DNA of 37,335 nt from positions 1-37,335 of the forward strand of contig WHTS01000057.1 of the NCBI GenBank assembly GCA_009377585.1, in the 5' to 3' direction. This DNA comes from Betaproteobacteria bacterium. GTDB lineage: Bacteria > Pseudomonadota > Gammaproteobacteria > Burkholderiales > WYBJ01. Every line of letters starts with the position of its first letter. Position 1 is the stretch's first letter. Below, in pieces: positions 1 through 8,410 of the stretch. The notes beneath the pieces were generated by a model. The model saw only the letters and a program-made list of their open reading frames with translations. It had not been told where the DNA came from and did not search any database. The translations under genes were made by a program, and so were the position numbers.

Positions 1-1008
1 TTGCGCGACCGATTCCTCGCGCCGCCGCAGGTGCCGGTCGAACAGCACCGCGAGCGTGAGGGCGAGCGCGCTGATCAGGAGCGCGGCCGTGCCTTCGATC
101 GCGGCTTGCCGGCGCCAAGGCGCAAGCACCGTGGTCTTGTCTACCATGAGGCTCAAGGTCAGCGGATAACCGCGCAACGGCGTGTGGGCGGCGACCACGG
201 GCCGGCCATCGAAGGGATTGCGCCGGATATGAAGGTCGCTCAGCTCCTCGGCGTTCGGGCCGGCTGCCGATACCTCGAGGAACGGCTTCGCAATCAGCTC
301 TTCGCGCCAGGGATAGGCAGCGAGCAGCGTTCCGTTCCAGTCGAGCAGCACGACGGAGCCGTGGGCGCCGAGGTCGATCGAACGATAGGCGTCGGCGAGC
401 GTGCGCAGGTCGAAAATCGCGGCGATGACGCCTCGGAACTTGCCTTCCGAGCCGATCATCGCGCGCGACAGCACGATGTGCCAGTTCGCGTTCGGCCCGA
501 AACGATTCGGGGCGGATACGTGCATACCGATGGCCTTGCCGGACGCGTGCGCGGCGAGCGATTCGGTTCCGGCCAGGGTTCGCGGCAGCCGGCCCAGTTC
601 GGCGCTCGATGCGGCAAGGGGCTCGCCGTGACGACTGTAGAGGCCGATCGCGGTGACCGATGCGAGCGCATTGGCGTGCGCACGCAAGACCCGGTCGTTG
701 TGCCTGTTGTCGGCGCTGTGCGCGTTGAGCTCCTGCATCTGGCTCAAGCCCGCCTTGAGACCCAGATCGATGGTGTCGAGCGTCTGCGACAGCTGCTCCG
801 ACAAGGTGCGGCTCAAGTTGGTGATGTCGCGCTGCGCGTAGCGCAGCTCCTCGGCGCGCTCGTACCACAGCAGCAGCCCGGCGAACATCAGCACGAGCGC
901 AGAGAACAGCGCGCCCGCAGCCAGTGCGATGCGCGCAGGGCGCAACGGACTCAAGGCTGAGAACGGGCGAAAGGGGAATATCCACCCTGCCCTCCGGAAG
1001 GAAGGCAT
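1..1008 (-). CDS. Membrane sensor with periplasmic Cache-type domain (partial, runs off left edge)
   Basis: The frame is open from an ATG at 1008 to the window edge, giving 336 residues with no stop. A hydrophobic segment at about residues 27-48 and a second at about 303-323 bracket roughly 255 residues of extracytoplasmic sequence. That layout matches the double-Cache (PDC) sensors found ahead of GGDEF, PAS or histidine-kinase domains; the output domain would lie outside the window. I prefer the ATG at 1008 because GGAG stands five bases upstream. An in-frame ATG at 1050 would add 14 residues but has no ribosome binding site. The gene points away from the chemotaxis genes. The Cache call rests on topology and general character, not on a residue signature, and the ligand cannot be guessed. 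It could belong to a chemoreceptor, a diguanylate cyclase or a kinase. Confidence 0.6.
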   Translation of the reverse strand, partial: MPSFRRAGWIFPFRPFSALSPLRPARIALAAGALFSALVLMFAGLLLWYERAEELRYAQRDITNLSRTLSEQLSQTLDTIDLGLKAGLSQMQELNAHSADNRHNDRVLRAHANALASVTAIGLYSRHGEPLAASSAELGRLPRTLAGTESLAAHASGKAIGMHVSAPNRFGPNANWHIVLSRAMIGSEGKFRGVIAAIFDLRTLADAYRSIDLGAHGSVVLLDWNGTLLAAYPWREELIAKPFLEVSAAGPNAEELSDLHIRRNPFDGRPVVAAHTPLRGYPLTLSLMVDKTTVLAPWRRQAAIEGTAALLISALALTLAVLFDRHLRRREESVAQ

Positions 1009-1332
1009 GCGAGCTCCGCTATTGTGTGTGGGGCGCGGCAAGTTTGCCATAAGTAGAAAAAGCGCGTCGGGCAGGCAACGGCAGTCGCGCTGCGCTCAGC
1101 CGACGAGCGCCGACGCTTGCGTCAAGTTTCGCCGTTCCCGGTCGCAATAGACCCGGCCTCGCCGCGGCGCGCGCCAAAAGGTCTTTTTGCCACGCCGGCG
1201 CGCCGACGAGCCTTCGTAGCAGGAGGCGGATACCACCTCTGTTCACAGCCTGGATCGCGGCAGGGAGGCGGCCCGGACCAAGCCTCGGCAGGTCCGTTCG
1301 ATCGAGGCGCGCCCGAACGCTGAGAGATTTGC

Positions 1333-1560
1333 ATGAGTTTCAGTCGAGACGACGCAGTCCTGGTGGTCCATGCCGGCGGCAAGCAATGCGCGATCGACCT
1401 GCGCCAAGTGGCGGAGATTCGCGGCATCGAGTGCTGGATGTCACATCCTGGTTGCGCACCAGCGAGGCGAACCGAGCCGAGTGATGCGCTGGTCGCAGTC
1501 GCGCATCCAGTGCCAACTCAAGGTTGGCGCCGCGGGTGCCGCAATAGGGGTTGTCCGTGA
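1333..1560 (+). pseudogene. CheW-like N-terminal remnant
   Basis: The first 33 or so residues (MSFSRDDAVLVV, then CAIDLRQVAEIRG) look like the opening strands of a CheW/PilI adaptor, where a conserved hydrophobic strand is followed by a V-x-E-I-x segment. After about base 1431 the reading continues as arginine- and cysteine-rich sequence with no CheW character and stops at 1560, far short of the usual 150-170 residues. A GAGAG sequence lies eight bases before the ATG, so the original start seems to survive. The next bases to about 1601 match neither CheW nor the following gene. I read this as a truncated adaptor gene at the head of the cheR-cheB group. The remnant is short, so a chance resemblance is possible. 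Confidence 0.4.
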
Positions 1561-1601
1561 GGGACGTCGGTGTCGTTCCTGTTTCCTGCAAGGTCAGTCA
1601 G

Positions 1602-2159
1602 ATGAACAATGCGCAGCGCGTGGGCAATGTCTATTTCGCGCAGTTCGGCGGCGGCGGTGCGCCGCAGAGTGTACGCAACGCCGGATTCGAGCACACCATG
1701 GCCGAGATCCGGCGTGCAGTCGATTCGATTGGCGACGTGTCGCGCCTGATCGGCGATGACAACCGCAAGCTCGCCCGGCTGTGCAACGACAGCTCTCAGC
1801 GCATCTCCCAGGTGCTGGGCATCATCGAGGGCGTTGCGCTCGATTCCAACCTGGTCGCGCTCAATGCCGCGCTGGAAGCGAGCCGCGAAGATCAGGGCCG
1901 CTATGACATCGCGCTGGTGGCGGCCGAGATTCGCACCCTGCTCAACCGGAGCGAATCGGCCACCCGCGAGCTGCATGCACTGCTGAGCGATACGGTCCAC
2001 AAGGTCGAAGCCGGCGCGCTGCTGGTGGAGGAGGTCGGGCTGACGCTGGCGCGCAGCGCCGGCGCCGTGCGCCAGGTCACCGAGATACTGACCGAGATCG
2101 GCTCCAGCCCGGAGCTGGCCGCCAACGCCGCCCTGCACGCCGACGCCGGCGCCGACTGA
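1602..2159 (+). CDS. Small cytoplasmic chemoreceptor-like (MCP signalling domain) protein, degenerate
   Basis: This encodes 185 residues with no membrane segment. The centre reads VALDSNLVALNAALEAS followed by DQGRYDIALVAAEIRTL, a diverged copy of the chemoreceptor hairpin tip (normally [20 protein letters not shown] and [12 protein letters not shown]). Both arms around it keep the heptad-like helix pattern, but each is only about 70-80 residues long. The protein ends shortly after the VTEILTEI segment, where normal receptors continue for several more helical turns. The changes at the tip are those expected to weaken CheA/CheW contact. It could be a relic of a full receptor that lost its sensor and HAMP parts, or a working short cytoplasmic receptor. 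The ATG at 1602 is preceded by AGGTCAGTCAG. The frame is open further upstream to a GTG near 1551, but that stretch is not receptor-like. Confidence 0.55.
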   Translation: MNNAQRVGNVYFAQFGGGGAPQSVRNAGFEHTMAEIRRAVDSIGDVSRLIGDDNRKLARLCNDSSQRISQVLGIIEGVALDSNLVALNAALEASREDQGRYDIALVAAEIRTLLNRSESATRELHALLSDTVHKVEAGALLVEEVGLTLARSAGAVRQVTEILTEIGSSPELAANAALHADAGAD

Positions 2160-2191
2160 CGCGCCGCAGGCTAGCCCGGGCTAGGCAGTCG

Positions 2192-3055
2192 ATGCTACCC
2201 GCCGAGCAGCGGCCAGCGCCGCGCGAGTTCCTGTTCACGTTCGCCGATTTCGAGCGCGTGCGCCGGCTCATCCACGAGCGGGCAGGGATCGCCCTCGGTG
2301 ACCATAAGCAGGAGATGGTCTACAGCCGTCTTGTCCGGCGCCTGCGTGCGCTGAAGCTCGAGTGCTTCCGCAGCTACCTCGATCTGGTGGAGGCCGATCG
2401 CGGCGCCGAGTGCAACGAATTCACCAACGCGCTCACCACCAACCTCACGGCATTCTTTCGCGAAGCGCACCATTTCGACCTGTTGCGCGAACGCCTGCGC
2501 ACCTGGGCGCTCGGGCGGCGGGTCCGCATCTGGTGCGCCGCCTCGTCCACCGGAGAAGAGCCGTATTCGATCGCCATGACCATGGTCGAGGCGTTCTCTT
2601 CCTGGACGCCGCCGTGCGAGGTCATTGCGAGCGATGTGGACACGACGGCGCTGCGCAAGGCCGAGCAGGGCCTTTACGCCCTCGAACGCGTCAAGAAGCT
2701 CGACGCCGAGCGCCTTCGCCGCTACTTCGTGAAAGCGTCGCACGACGGCGCGCAACTGCGCATCCGGCCCGAGTTGCGCAGTCTCGTGAGCTTTCAGCGC
2801 GTGAACCTGCTGAGCGCGCAGTGGCCGCTGAACGTGCCGTGCGATGCGGTCTTTTGCCGTAACGTGCTCATCTACTTCGATCGAGCCACGCAGCGGCGCA
2901 TCATCGAGCGCTTCCTGCCCCTGCTGCGCGCCGAGGGGCTGCTGTTCGTGGGCCATTCCGAGGGGCTTTTCCACTGCACCGATCTGTTCCGCTCGCTCGG
3001 GAGGACGGTCTACGCGCCGCTGGCGGGCCGGGCTGCGAGCGTCGAGCGCGGATGA
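2192..3055 (+). CDS. cheR: Chemoreceptor glutamate methyltransferase CheR
   Basis: CheR transfers methyl groups from S-adenosylmethionine to glutamates on chemoreceptors and so sets receptor sensitivity during adaptation. The 287-residue product has the family's normal length and order: an N-terminal helical domain (about residues 15-80), the NLTAFFRE segment (84-91), the SAM-binding [12 protein letters not shown] motif (115-126), the acidic SDVD strand end (147-150) and CRNVLIYFD (222-230). All are standard CheR marks. The stop overlaps the start of cheB by the sequence ATGA, so the two are translationally coupled and form the usual opposing pair. No VXR or pentapeptide-binding oddity stands out. 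Upstream, 32 bases separate it from the degenerate receptor gene, so the three probably share a transcript. The identification is secure. Confidence 0.95.
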   Translation: MLPAEQRPAPREFLFTFADFERVRRLIHERAGIALGDHKQEMVYSRLVRRLRALKLECFRSYLDLVEADRGAECNEFTNALTTNLTAFFREAHHFDLLRERLRTWALGRRVRIWCAASSTGEEPYSIAMTMVEAFSSWTPPCEVIASDVDTTALRKAEQGLYALERVKKLDAERLRRYFVKASHDGAQLRIRPELRSLVSFQRVNLLSAQWPLNVPCDAVFCRNVLIYFDRATQRRIIERFLPLLRAEGLLFVGHSEGLFHCTDLFRSLGRTVYAPLAGRAASVERG

Positions 3056-3678
3056 GCGCATCGCTGCAGCGACTGCTCATCGTCGGGGCGTCCACCGGCG
3101 GGACGGATGCGATCAAGTCGCTGCTGTCGCAGCTGCCGGCGGACTGTCCGCCGGTCCTGATCGCGCAGCACATGCCGGAGATCTTCACCCGCTCGTTCGC
3201 ACAGCGGCTGAACGCGGCGAGCGCGCTCGTCGTGCACGAGGCGCGGGGCGCGGAACGTGTCGCGCCGGGCCATGCCTATATCGCTCCCGGGCATTCGCAC
3301 CTGACCCTGGTGCGCGATTGTTCCGGGTACTTCACCCGGCTTACGCCCGCGCCGGCGGTCAATCGCTACCGGCCTTCGGTGGACATGCTGTTCCACTCGG
3401 CGGCCAAGTGGGCGGGACAGGATGCGATCGCCGTGCTGCTCACGGGCATGGGCAAGGACGGGGCGGCGGGAATGGCGGCGCTCAAGCGCGCCGGCGCGAT
3501 CACGATCGCCCAGGACGAGGGGAGCTGCGTCGTCTTCGGCATGCCCAAGGAAGCGATCGCTCTCGGTGTAGTGGACGAAGTGGTTGCACTGGCCGACATC
3601 CCCAAGCGCGTGCTCTGGTATGCCAACGGCGGCAAGCGGCCGAAAGCGACCATCAAGTCCGGCCAGGCACGGCCGTAA
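3052..3678 (+). CDS. cheB: Chemoreceptor methylesterase CheB, catalytic domain only
   Basis: This is the methylesterase/amidase that removes methyl groups from receptors. At 208 residues it consists of the C-terminal catalytic domain alone. The nucleophile lies in VGASTGG (Ser14), the catalytic histidine in IAQHMP (His40) and the aspartate in LTGMGKDGA (Asp136). [10 protein letters not shown] (105-114), another conserved family segment, is also present. What is missing is the roughly 130-residue N-terminal receiver domain that CheA phosphorylates to switch the enzyme on in textbook systems. The gene starts inside the cheR stop codon (ATGA), so the receiver is not encoded just upstream. Catalytic-only CheB proteins are known. 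Here it implies that demethylation is not under direct phosphorylation control, or that another protein supplies that control. Confidence 0.9.
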   Translation: MSASLQRLLIVGASTGGTDAIKSLLSQLPADCPPVLIAQHMPEIFTRSFAQRLNAASALVVHEARGAERVAPGHAYIAPGHSHLTLVRDCSGYFTRLTPAPAVNRYRPSVDMLFHSAAKWAGQDAIAVLLTGMGKDGAAGMAALKRAGAITIAQDEGSCVVFGMPKEAIALGVVDEVVALADIPKRVLWYANGGKRPKATIKSGQARP

Positions 3679-3711
3679 ATTGGGCCATTGACGATCAGCG
3701 CGGACAAGAAC

Positions 3712-4017
3712 ATGCAGACCTTCGTTCTAACCGATGGCGGTGTGGCGAGAATTCAGCTGCGAGGCCGGTTCGATTTCGGCTCGCATCGCGAGTTCAAGAC
3801 GAGCTATGAAGCGCCGCTTGGCGCCTCCGAGGTGAACGAGCTGCACATCGACATGGGCGGCGTCGAGTACCTCGACAGCTCGGCGCTGGGCATGCTGCTG
3901 ATCCTGAAGGAGCGTGCCGGCGCCAGCAACAAGCGCATCGCCATCACGAACTGCCGCGGCGCGGTGAGGCAAGTGCTCGACATCGCGAACTTCAGCAAGC
4001 TGTTCCAGATCAAGTAA
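3712..4017 (+). CDS. STAS-domain protein (anti-sigma factor antagonist-like)
   Basis: This encodes a single 101-residue STAS domain. The signature is HIDMGGVEYLDSSALGMLLIL (residues 45-65 approximately), where the second serine of DSSALG aligns with the serine phosphorylated in SpoIIAA-type anti-anti-sigma factors. The remainder has the alternating strand-helix pattern of the fold. The ATG at 3712 is used here; a TTG at 3688 would add eight residues that do not look like domain sequence. It lies 33 bases after cheB on the same strand and is convergent with cheA. STAS proteins beside chemotaxis or flagellar genes often belong to partner-switching circuits with an anti-sigma kinase and a PP2C phosphatase. 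No such kinase or phosphatase is in this window, so the partner is unknown. Confidence 0.85.
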   Translation: MQTFVLTDGGVARIQLRGRFDFGSHREFKTSYEAPLGASEVNELHIDMGGVEYLDSSALGMLLILKERAGASNKRIAITNCRGAVRQVLDIANFSKLFQIK

Positions 4018-4104
4018 CACCGTCTCGGTTTCCGACCGGCCACCGCGGCGCTGGTAATCCGAGCCTGGCCCTTTTTTCCTCGTCGGATCTCTCCCCGGCT
4101 CTCC

Positions 4105-4154
4105 CCTCCGCTCACACGGAGGCGGGTTGCGTTTCCCCTCCTCATGAGAGGAGG
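4105..4154. terminator. Two small hairpins between convergent genes
   Basis: CCTCCG pairs with CGGAGG across six bases (4105-4122), and CCTCCTC pairs with GAGGAGG across four bases (4137-4154). They lie between the convergent STAS gene and cheA ends, where a shared terminator is expected. Neither is followed by a clear T-run on either strand, so intrinsic termination is uncertain. Confidence 0.3.
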
Positions 4155-4172
4155 AGAAATATCGTCTGGGAA

Positions 4173-6200
4173 TCAGGCGGCCAGCGCGAGCAGGCGGCTG
4201 CGGCGCTCGGCCGGCGCATCCTGGAACAGTGTCTCCATGTCGAGCACCAGGACCACCGAGCCATCGCCCGAGAGCGTGGCGCCGGCGATGCCCTTGGGCT
4301 TGACGCCTTCGAGCGGCTTGATGACGACGTCGTCGCGGCCGACGAAGCCGTCCACCGCCAAAACCAGGGTCGTGGCTGCGGTCTGCAGCAGCACGCCGTA
4401 GGCCGGCGCCGATACGGATGCCATGCCGAGCATGGACGCGAGCGAGCGCACCGGCAGCACTTCGTCGCGAATGACCACGCTCGCCTTGCCGCCGACCGAC
4501 TGGATCTGCTGCGGGTCCAGACGCAGGATCTCGCGCACCATCGACAGCGGCAGTGCGAACGGCTGTTCGCCCAGGCGCACGACCAGCACGGGCAGGATCG
4601 CCAGCGTCAGGGGCAACGAGATCGAAATGGTCGTGCCCGTGCCCGGGGTCGACGAGATGTCGATGCGGCCGTTGAGCTTCTGGATGTTGGTCTTGACCAC
4701 GTCCATGCCCACACCGCGCCCGGACACGCTCGAGACCTCGTCCTTGGTCGAGAACCCGGGCAGGAAGACGAGCTGCAGCGCCTGCCGATCGTCCATGGCG
4801 TGCACGGTCTCGGGATCGAGCAGCCCTTTCTCGATCGCCTTGCGGCGCAGGACTTCGGCACGGATGCCGCGCCCGTCGTCGCAGATCTGGATGGTGATGT
4901 GGTCGCCCGATTGCTGCGCGGACAGCACCACCGTGCCCTTCTCGGGCTTGCCAGCCGCACGCCGCTCCTGCGGCGGCTCCATGCCGTGATCCACGGCATT
5001 GCGCACCAGGTGCACCAGCGGGTCGGACAGCTCCTCGATCATGGTACGGTCGAGCTCGGTCTCCTCGCCGCTCAAGCGCAGATCCACCTCCTTGCCGAGC
5101 TGACGCGCCAGGTCGCGCATCAGGCGCGGATACTTCTGGAACAGGCGTCCCACCGGCTGCATGCGCGTTTTCATCACCGCGTTCTGCAGGTCGCCGACCA
5201 GCAGGTCGAGCTGGCCGATCGCTTCGTCCAGTGCGCGCATGGTGTGCGGTTCGGACTTGCCCGACATCAGCTCGGCGCGCAGGCACGTGAGCCGGTTCTT
5301 GGTCAGTCCGATCTCGCCGGAAAGATTGAGCACCTGGTCCAGGCGCGCCGTGTCGATGCGGATGGTTGCATCCTTGGCGATGACGACCTTGTCGCTCTCG
5401 CGCCGGCCGGCGCGCATGCCGTCGACCATCGGATCGTCCGTGCGCCGCCTGCCGTAGCTGGGATAGGCGGGCTGGGCTTCGGCGCTCGCGGCAGCGGTGG
5501 TGCCTGTGGTCGCGGCAGCGGTGTCTGTTGGCACCGCCGTAGTGTCTTTTGTCGCGGTGGCGCTGTCCATCGTCGCGGCTGCCGTTGCGACTGTAACTGC
5601 GGGCGCGGACGCCGATCGCGGTATTTCCACGACCGCGGCCACTGCGGGCGCCGGCTGGGGTGCCGTCGCGGACGCCGGGCTCGGCGTGCAGGCGAGGCTC
5701 GCGAGTAAGGCTTCCCAGTCGGGACCGGAGGATTTCGCCGCCGGCTTTTCGGTCTGTGACTGCGGCGGCACCGCTTCCGCGGCCTGCGCGGCAGCAGGCG
5801 TCGCGCGCTCGCCCTCGATTGCAGATTCGAGCGCCGCGAGCAGCTTGGCGGGTGCGGGTGCGGGCTGGCGTAGCGTCGCGAGGCTGTCGAACATCGTGCG
5901 CACTTCGGCCGTCGCGGCGAGGATCACGTCCATGAGCACCGGGTCGAGCGCGAGCTGTCCGTTGCGCAGCCGATCGAACAGGTTCTCGGTCAGGTGGCAC
6001 AGCTTCACCAGCTCGGTGGCGCCGAGAAAGCCAGCTCCGCCCTTGATGGTGTGGAAGTTGCGGAACACCGCGTTCAGCAGCGCTGCCTCGTCGGGCGACT
6101 TTTCCAGGTCCACCAGCCGATTGTCGAGATCGGCAAGCAGCTCGTTCGCCTCGGTGAGAAAGTCCTGCAGCAGCTCTTCGTTGCCGGCAAAGTCGCTCAT
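4173..6200 (-). CDS. cheA: Chemotaxis histidine kinase CheA (no P2 domain)
   Basis: CheA autophosphorylates under receptor control and passes the phosphate to CheY. The 675 residues show an Hpt domain with phosphorylation site His50 in NFHTIKGGAGFLG, then a dimerisation helix pair (about 277-345) and an ATPase domain. The ATPase domain has the N box HLVRNAVDHG (397-406), G1 box DDGRGI (441-446), F box GFSTK (482-486) and G2 box GRGVGMD (494-500). A C-terminal CheW-like regulatory domain follows (about 535-665). Between Hpt and dimerisation domains there is no recognisable P2 (CheY/CheB docking) domain. Residues 108-275 are instead a low-complexity Ala/Pro/Thr linker that includes runs such as TATKDTTAVPTDTAAATT. 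It is the last gene of the cheV-cheV-cheY-cheZ-cheA operon, 24 bases after cheZ. Confidence 0.95.
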   Translation of the reverse strand: MSDFAGNEELLQDFLTEANELLADLDNRLVDLEKSPDEAALLNAVFRNFHTIKGGAGFLGATELVKLCHLTENLFDRLRNGQLALDPVLMDVILAATAEVRTMFDSLATLRQPAPAPAKLLAALESAIEGERATPAAAQAAEAVPPQSQTEKPAAKSSGPDWEALLASLACTPSPASATAPQPAPAVAAVVEIPRSASAPAVTVATAAATMDSATATKDTTAVPTDTAAATTGTTAAASAEAQPAYPSYGRRRTDDPMVDGMRAGRRESDKVVIAKDATIRIDTARLDQVLNLSGEIGLTKNRLTCLRAELMSGKSEPHTMRALDEAIGQLDLLVGDLQNAVMKTRMQPVGRLFQKYPRLMRDLARQLGKEVDLRLSGEETELDRTMIEELSDPLVHLVRNAVDHGMEPPQERRAAGKPEKGTVVLSAQQSGDHITIQICDDGRGIRAEVLRRKAIEKGLLDPETVHAMDDRQALQLVFLPGFSTKDEVSSVSGRGVGMDVVKTNIQKLNGRIDISSTPGTGTTISISLPLTLAILPVLVVRLGEQPFALPLSMVREILRLDPQQIQSVGGKASVVIRDEVLPVRSLASMLGMASVSAPAYGVLLQTAATTLVLAVDGFVGRDDVVIKPLEGVKPKGIAGATLSGDGSVVLVLDMETLFQDAPAERRSRLLALAA

Positions 6201-6224
6201 GGCTTGATTCCGTGCCTTCCTATG

Positions 6225-6989
6225 CTAGAAGCCCAGGCTCTCCAGCAGATCGTCCACCTGCGCCTGGGTATGGGCGACATCGCCGGCGCGATCCGGATTC
6301 ACCACCGGGCCGTTCAGAAGTCCTTCCGATCCGGGCGGGCGCTGACCTTCGGGAGTGCTCTCGATCAGGAGCTTCAGCAGCTGTTGTTCGAAGTGGTGGG
6401 CGAGCTCATTGATGCGCTTGATCACCTGGCCGGTCAGGTCCTGGAAGTCCTGCGCCATCACGATTTCCATCAGCTGCGTGTTGGTGGCCTTGGTTTGCTC
6501 GGGCACGCCCTCGAGAAAGGCGACGGTCGAGCCGGCGAGCGACTTGAACTGCTCGACGTTCATTTCGCCGGCGTAGACCTTGCGCCAGTCGGCGGCGAGC
6601 TGCGTCGCGCTGCTGCTCATCTGGTCCTGCAAAGGGCGGGCGGCATCGGTGGCGTTGAGCACGCGCTCGGCGGCGCGCTCGGTCATGGTGGCGACGTAGG
6701 TCAGGCGTTCGCGCGCATCGGGGATCGAGGAGGCGGCCTGCTCCACCAGTCGGTCGTAGCCCAGGTCGCGCAGGCTTTCGTGCAACGTGCGCGTCAGCTG
6801 ACCAAGCTTGGTGAGCAGCGCGCCGTCGCCGCCTTGCGATTGGACCGGCGCGTTCACAGGCGACGGCGCCAGGGGCGTTACGCTGGATTGCGAGGCGGCC
6901 TTCGCGGCCTGGGCATTCTTGTGCTCGGTGGCAATGCTGTCGAACAGTGCTTCCAGATCGTCCGAATCGTTGGCGAGAACGGCGCTCAT
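6225..6989 (-). CDS. cheZ: CheY-P phosphatase CheZ
   Basis: CheZ dephosphorylates CheY-P and ends the motor-switch signal. The 254-residue product carries the signature [16 protein letters not shown]; Asp184 and Gln188 correspond to the D-x-x-x-Q pair of Escherichia coli CheZ, whose Gln enters the CheY active site. The C terminus, [12 protein letters not shown], is the CheY-binding tail and is almost the E. coli sequence. Between them lies the expected long helical hairpin. The N-terminal 55 residues are a variable, low-complexity region. The start overlaps the cheY stop (ATGA), so the response regulator and its phosphatase are translationally coupled. A CheZ gene beside cheY is typical of beta- and gammaproteobacterial flagellar systems. 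Confidence 0.95.
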   Translation of the reverse strand: MSAVLANDSDDLEALFDSIATEHKNAQAAKAASQSSVTPLAPSPVNAPVQSQGGDGALLTKLGQLTRTLHESLRDLGYDRLVEQAASSIPDARERLTYVATMTERAAERVLNATDAARPLQDQMSSSATQLAADWRKVYAGEMNVEQFKSLAGSTVAFLEGVPEQTKATNTQLMEIVMAQDFQDLTGQVIKRINELAHHFEQQLLKLLIESTPEGQRPPGSEGLLNGPVVNPDRAGDVAHTQAQVDDLLESLGF

Positions 6990-7390
6990 GCCGCCGCCCC
7001 TTCGCGGTTCATCGTCTGGAAGATCTTCTTCAGTTTTTCGTCCAGTGTGACGGCCGTGAAGGGTTTCACCACGTAGCCGCTGGCGCCCGCCTGGGCGGCT
7101 GCGATGATGTTTTCCTTCTTTGCCTCCGCCGTGACCATCAGCACCGGCAGCGCCTTCAATTGATCGTCGGCGCGGATGTTGCGCAGCAGGTCGATGCCCG
7201 TCATGTTCGGCATGTTCCAGTCCGAGATCACGAAATCGAACCGCTCGTTGCGCAGCTTCTGCAGTGCGTCGACCCCGTCCTCGGCCTCGTCGACGTTGCC
7301 GAATCCGAGCTCTTTCAGAAGGTTGCGAATGATCCGGCGCATGGTCGCGAAATCGTCGACCACCAGGAATTTGAGATTGCTCTGTGCCAT
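6986..7390 (-). CDS. cheY: Chemotaxis response regulator CheY
   Basis: This is a stand-alone receiver domain of 134 residues that, when phosphorylated by CheA, binds the flagellar switch. All catalytic positions fall on the E. coli numbers: Asp12 and Asp13 (VDDF), phospho-acceptor Asp57 ([11 protein letters not shown]), Thr87 (MVTAEA) and Lys109 (VVKPF). The DWNMP sequence around Asp57 is typical of motor-binding CheY rather than other receivers. The start ATG at 7390 is preceded on its strand by GGAAAGGATCCCCCCG. It lies 20 bases after the second cheV gene and overlaps cheZ. This is the only free CheY in the window. Confidence 0.97.
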   Translation of the reverse strand: MAQSNLKFLVVDDFATMRRIIRNLLKELGFGNVDEAEDGVDALQKLRNERFDFVISDWNMPNMTGIDLLRNIRADDQLKALPVLMVTAEAKKENIIAAAQAGASGYVVKPFTAVTLDEKLKKIFQTMNREGAAA

Positions 7391-7410
7391 CGGGGGGATC
7401 CTTTCCGTTG

Positions 7411-8400
7411 CTATGAGGCGCAAGCCAGACTGGCGCTGGCGCGTGCGCGCAGCAGCGGGCGCAAGGTCGCGGCCAGGGCGATCGGTTCGAACTTCGTGAT
7501 GTAGGCGTCCACATCCGCGCTGCGGCCGACGGCGCTGCTGCTGCGCGACGAGAGCGACGTGTGCATGACCACCGCAATGCCGGAGAAGCGCCGGTCGGCC
7601 TTGATGTTGCGGGCGAGGACGTAGCCGTCCATTTCCGGCATTTCGGCATCGGTGAGCACCAGGCGCACGCGCTCGTTCAGCGCAGTGCCTTCGGCTTGCG
7701 CCTGGCCGGCCATCGTCTGTAATTTCTCCCACGCCTCGCGCCCGTTGGTGGCCTGCTGATAGCGCACGCCGAGCTTGTCCAGCACGCTGGTGATCTCGCG
7801 CCGGGCGAGCGGCGAGTCGTCCACGAACAGCACGTTCAGGTCGTGGCCGTTTTCGATCGGCTCGATTTCCGGGATGGCCGGCTCGCCGAAGGAGGTGGCG
7901 AGCACCTGTTCGACATCGAGAATCGACACCAGGCGGCCGTCGGGCAGCCGCGTGATCGCCGTCACCATGCCGTCGGCGCCGGTCAGTGCCGGGTCGGGCG
8001 ATTTCACCTGGTCCCAGGTGACGCGGGTGATGCGATCGACGCTGTCGACCAGGAAGCCCTGGCTGCGGCCGCAGAACTCGGCCACCATCAAGGTGCTGCA
8101 ACGGCTTGCCGAGGTGGCCTCGACGCCGAGCACGCGCGCGAGGTCGATGACGGGAATGACGCTGCCGCGCAGCGAGATCACGCCCTGAACCCAGGCCGGC
8201 ATATGCGGGGTGCGCGTGATCTTCGGGGTGAGGGTCACTTCGCGCACCTTGCACACGTTGATGCCGAAGATCTCGCCGCCGCCGAGCGAGAACAGCAGGA
8301 TCTCCATGCAATTCGATCCGGCGAACTGCGTATGCTCGTCGACCGTATCGAGCAGGCCCCTGCCGGGGGTCGCGTTATTCGAGGTTTCGACTGATTGCAT
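7411..8400 (-). CDS. cheV: CheV-type coupling protein (CheW domain plus receiver), second copy
   Basis: CheV proteins link receptors to CheA through a CheW-like domain and adjust that coupling through a phosphorylatable receiver. Residues 30-175 form the CheW-like part ([34 protein letters not shown]). Residues 188-320 form the receiver, with acidic pocket VDDS (193-196), phospho-acceptor Asp251 in [13 protein letters not shown] and Lys in ITKFEP. The length, 329 residues, is normal. It is a paralogue of the gene just upstream (8411-9355), with the same architecture and only a 10-base gap, so the pair probably arose by tandem duplication followed by divergence. A receptor preference for each copy cannot be told from sequence. 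Confidence 0.93.
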   Translation of the reverse strand: MQSVETSNNATPGRGLLDTVDEHTQFAGSNCMEILLFSLGGGEIFGINVCKVREVTLTPKITRTPHMPAWVQGVISLRGSVIPVIDLARVLGVEATSASRCSTLMVAEFCGRSQGFLVDSVDRITRVTWDQVKSPDPALTGADGMVTAITRLPDGRLVSILDVEQVLATSFGEPAIPEIEPIENGHDLNVLFVDDSPLARREITSVLDKLGVRYQQATNGREAWEKLQTMAGQAQAEGTALNERVRLVLTDAEMPEMDGYVLARNIKADRRFSGIAVVMHTSLSSRSSSAVGRSADVDAYITKFEPIALAATLRPLLRARASASLACAS

Positions 8401-8410
8401 GAGGCGGTTC

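Noticed and set aside
1-960. A plus-strand open frame across the left edge.
   Set aside because: The translation is rich in Arg, Gly and Gln without family character. The minus strand is open across the same region with two membrane helices and better residue composition.
3727-6000. A 757-codon minus-strand frame overlapping cheA and the STAS gene.
   Set aside because: Low-complexity Arg/Ala/Gly translation in a frame offset from cheA. The real cheA frame has every kinase motif.
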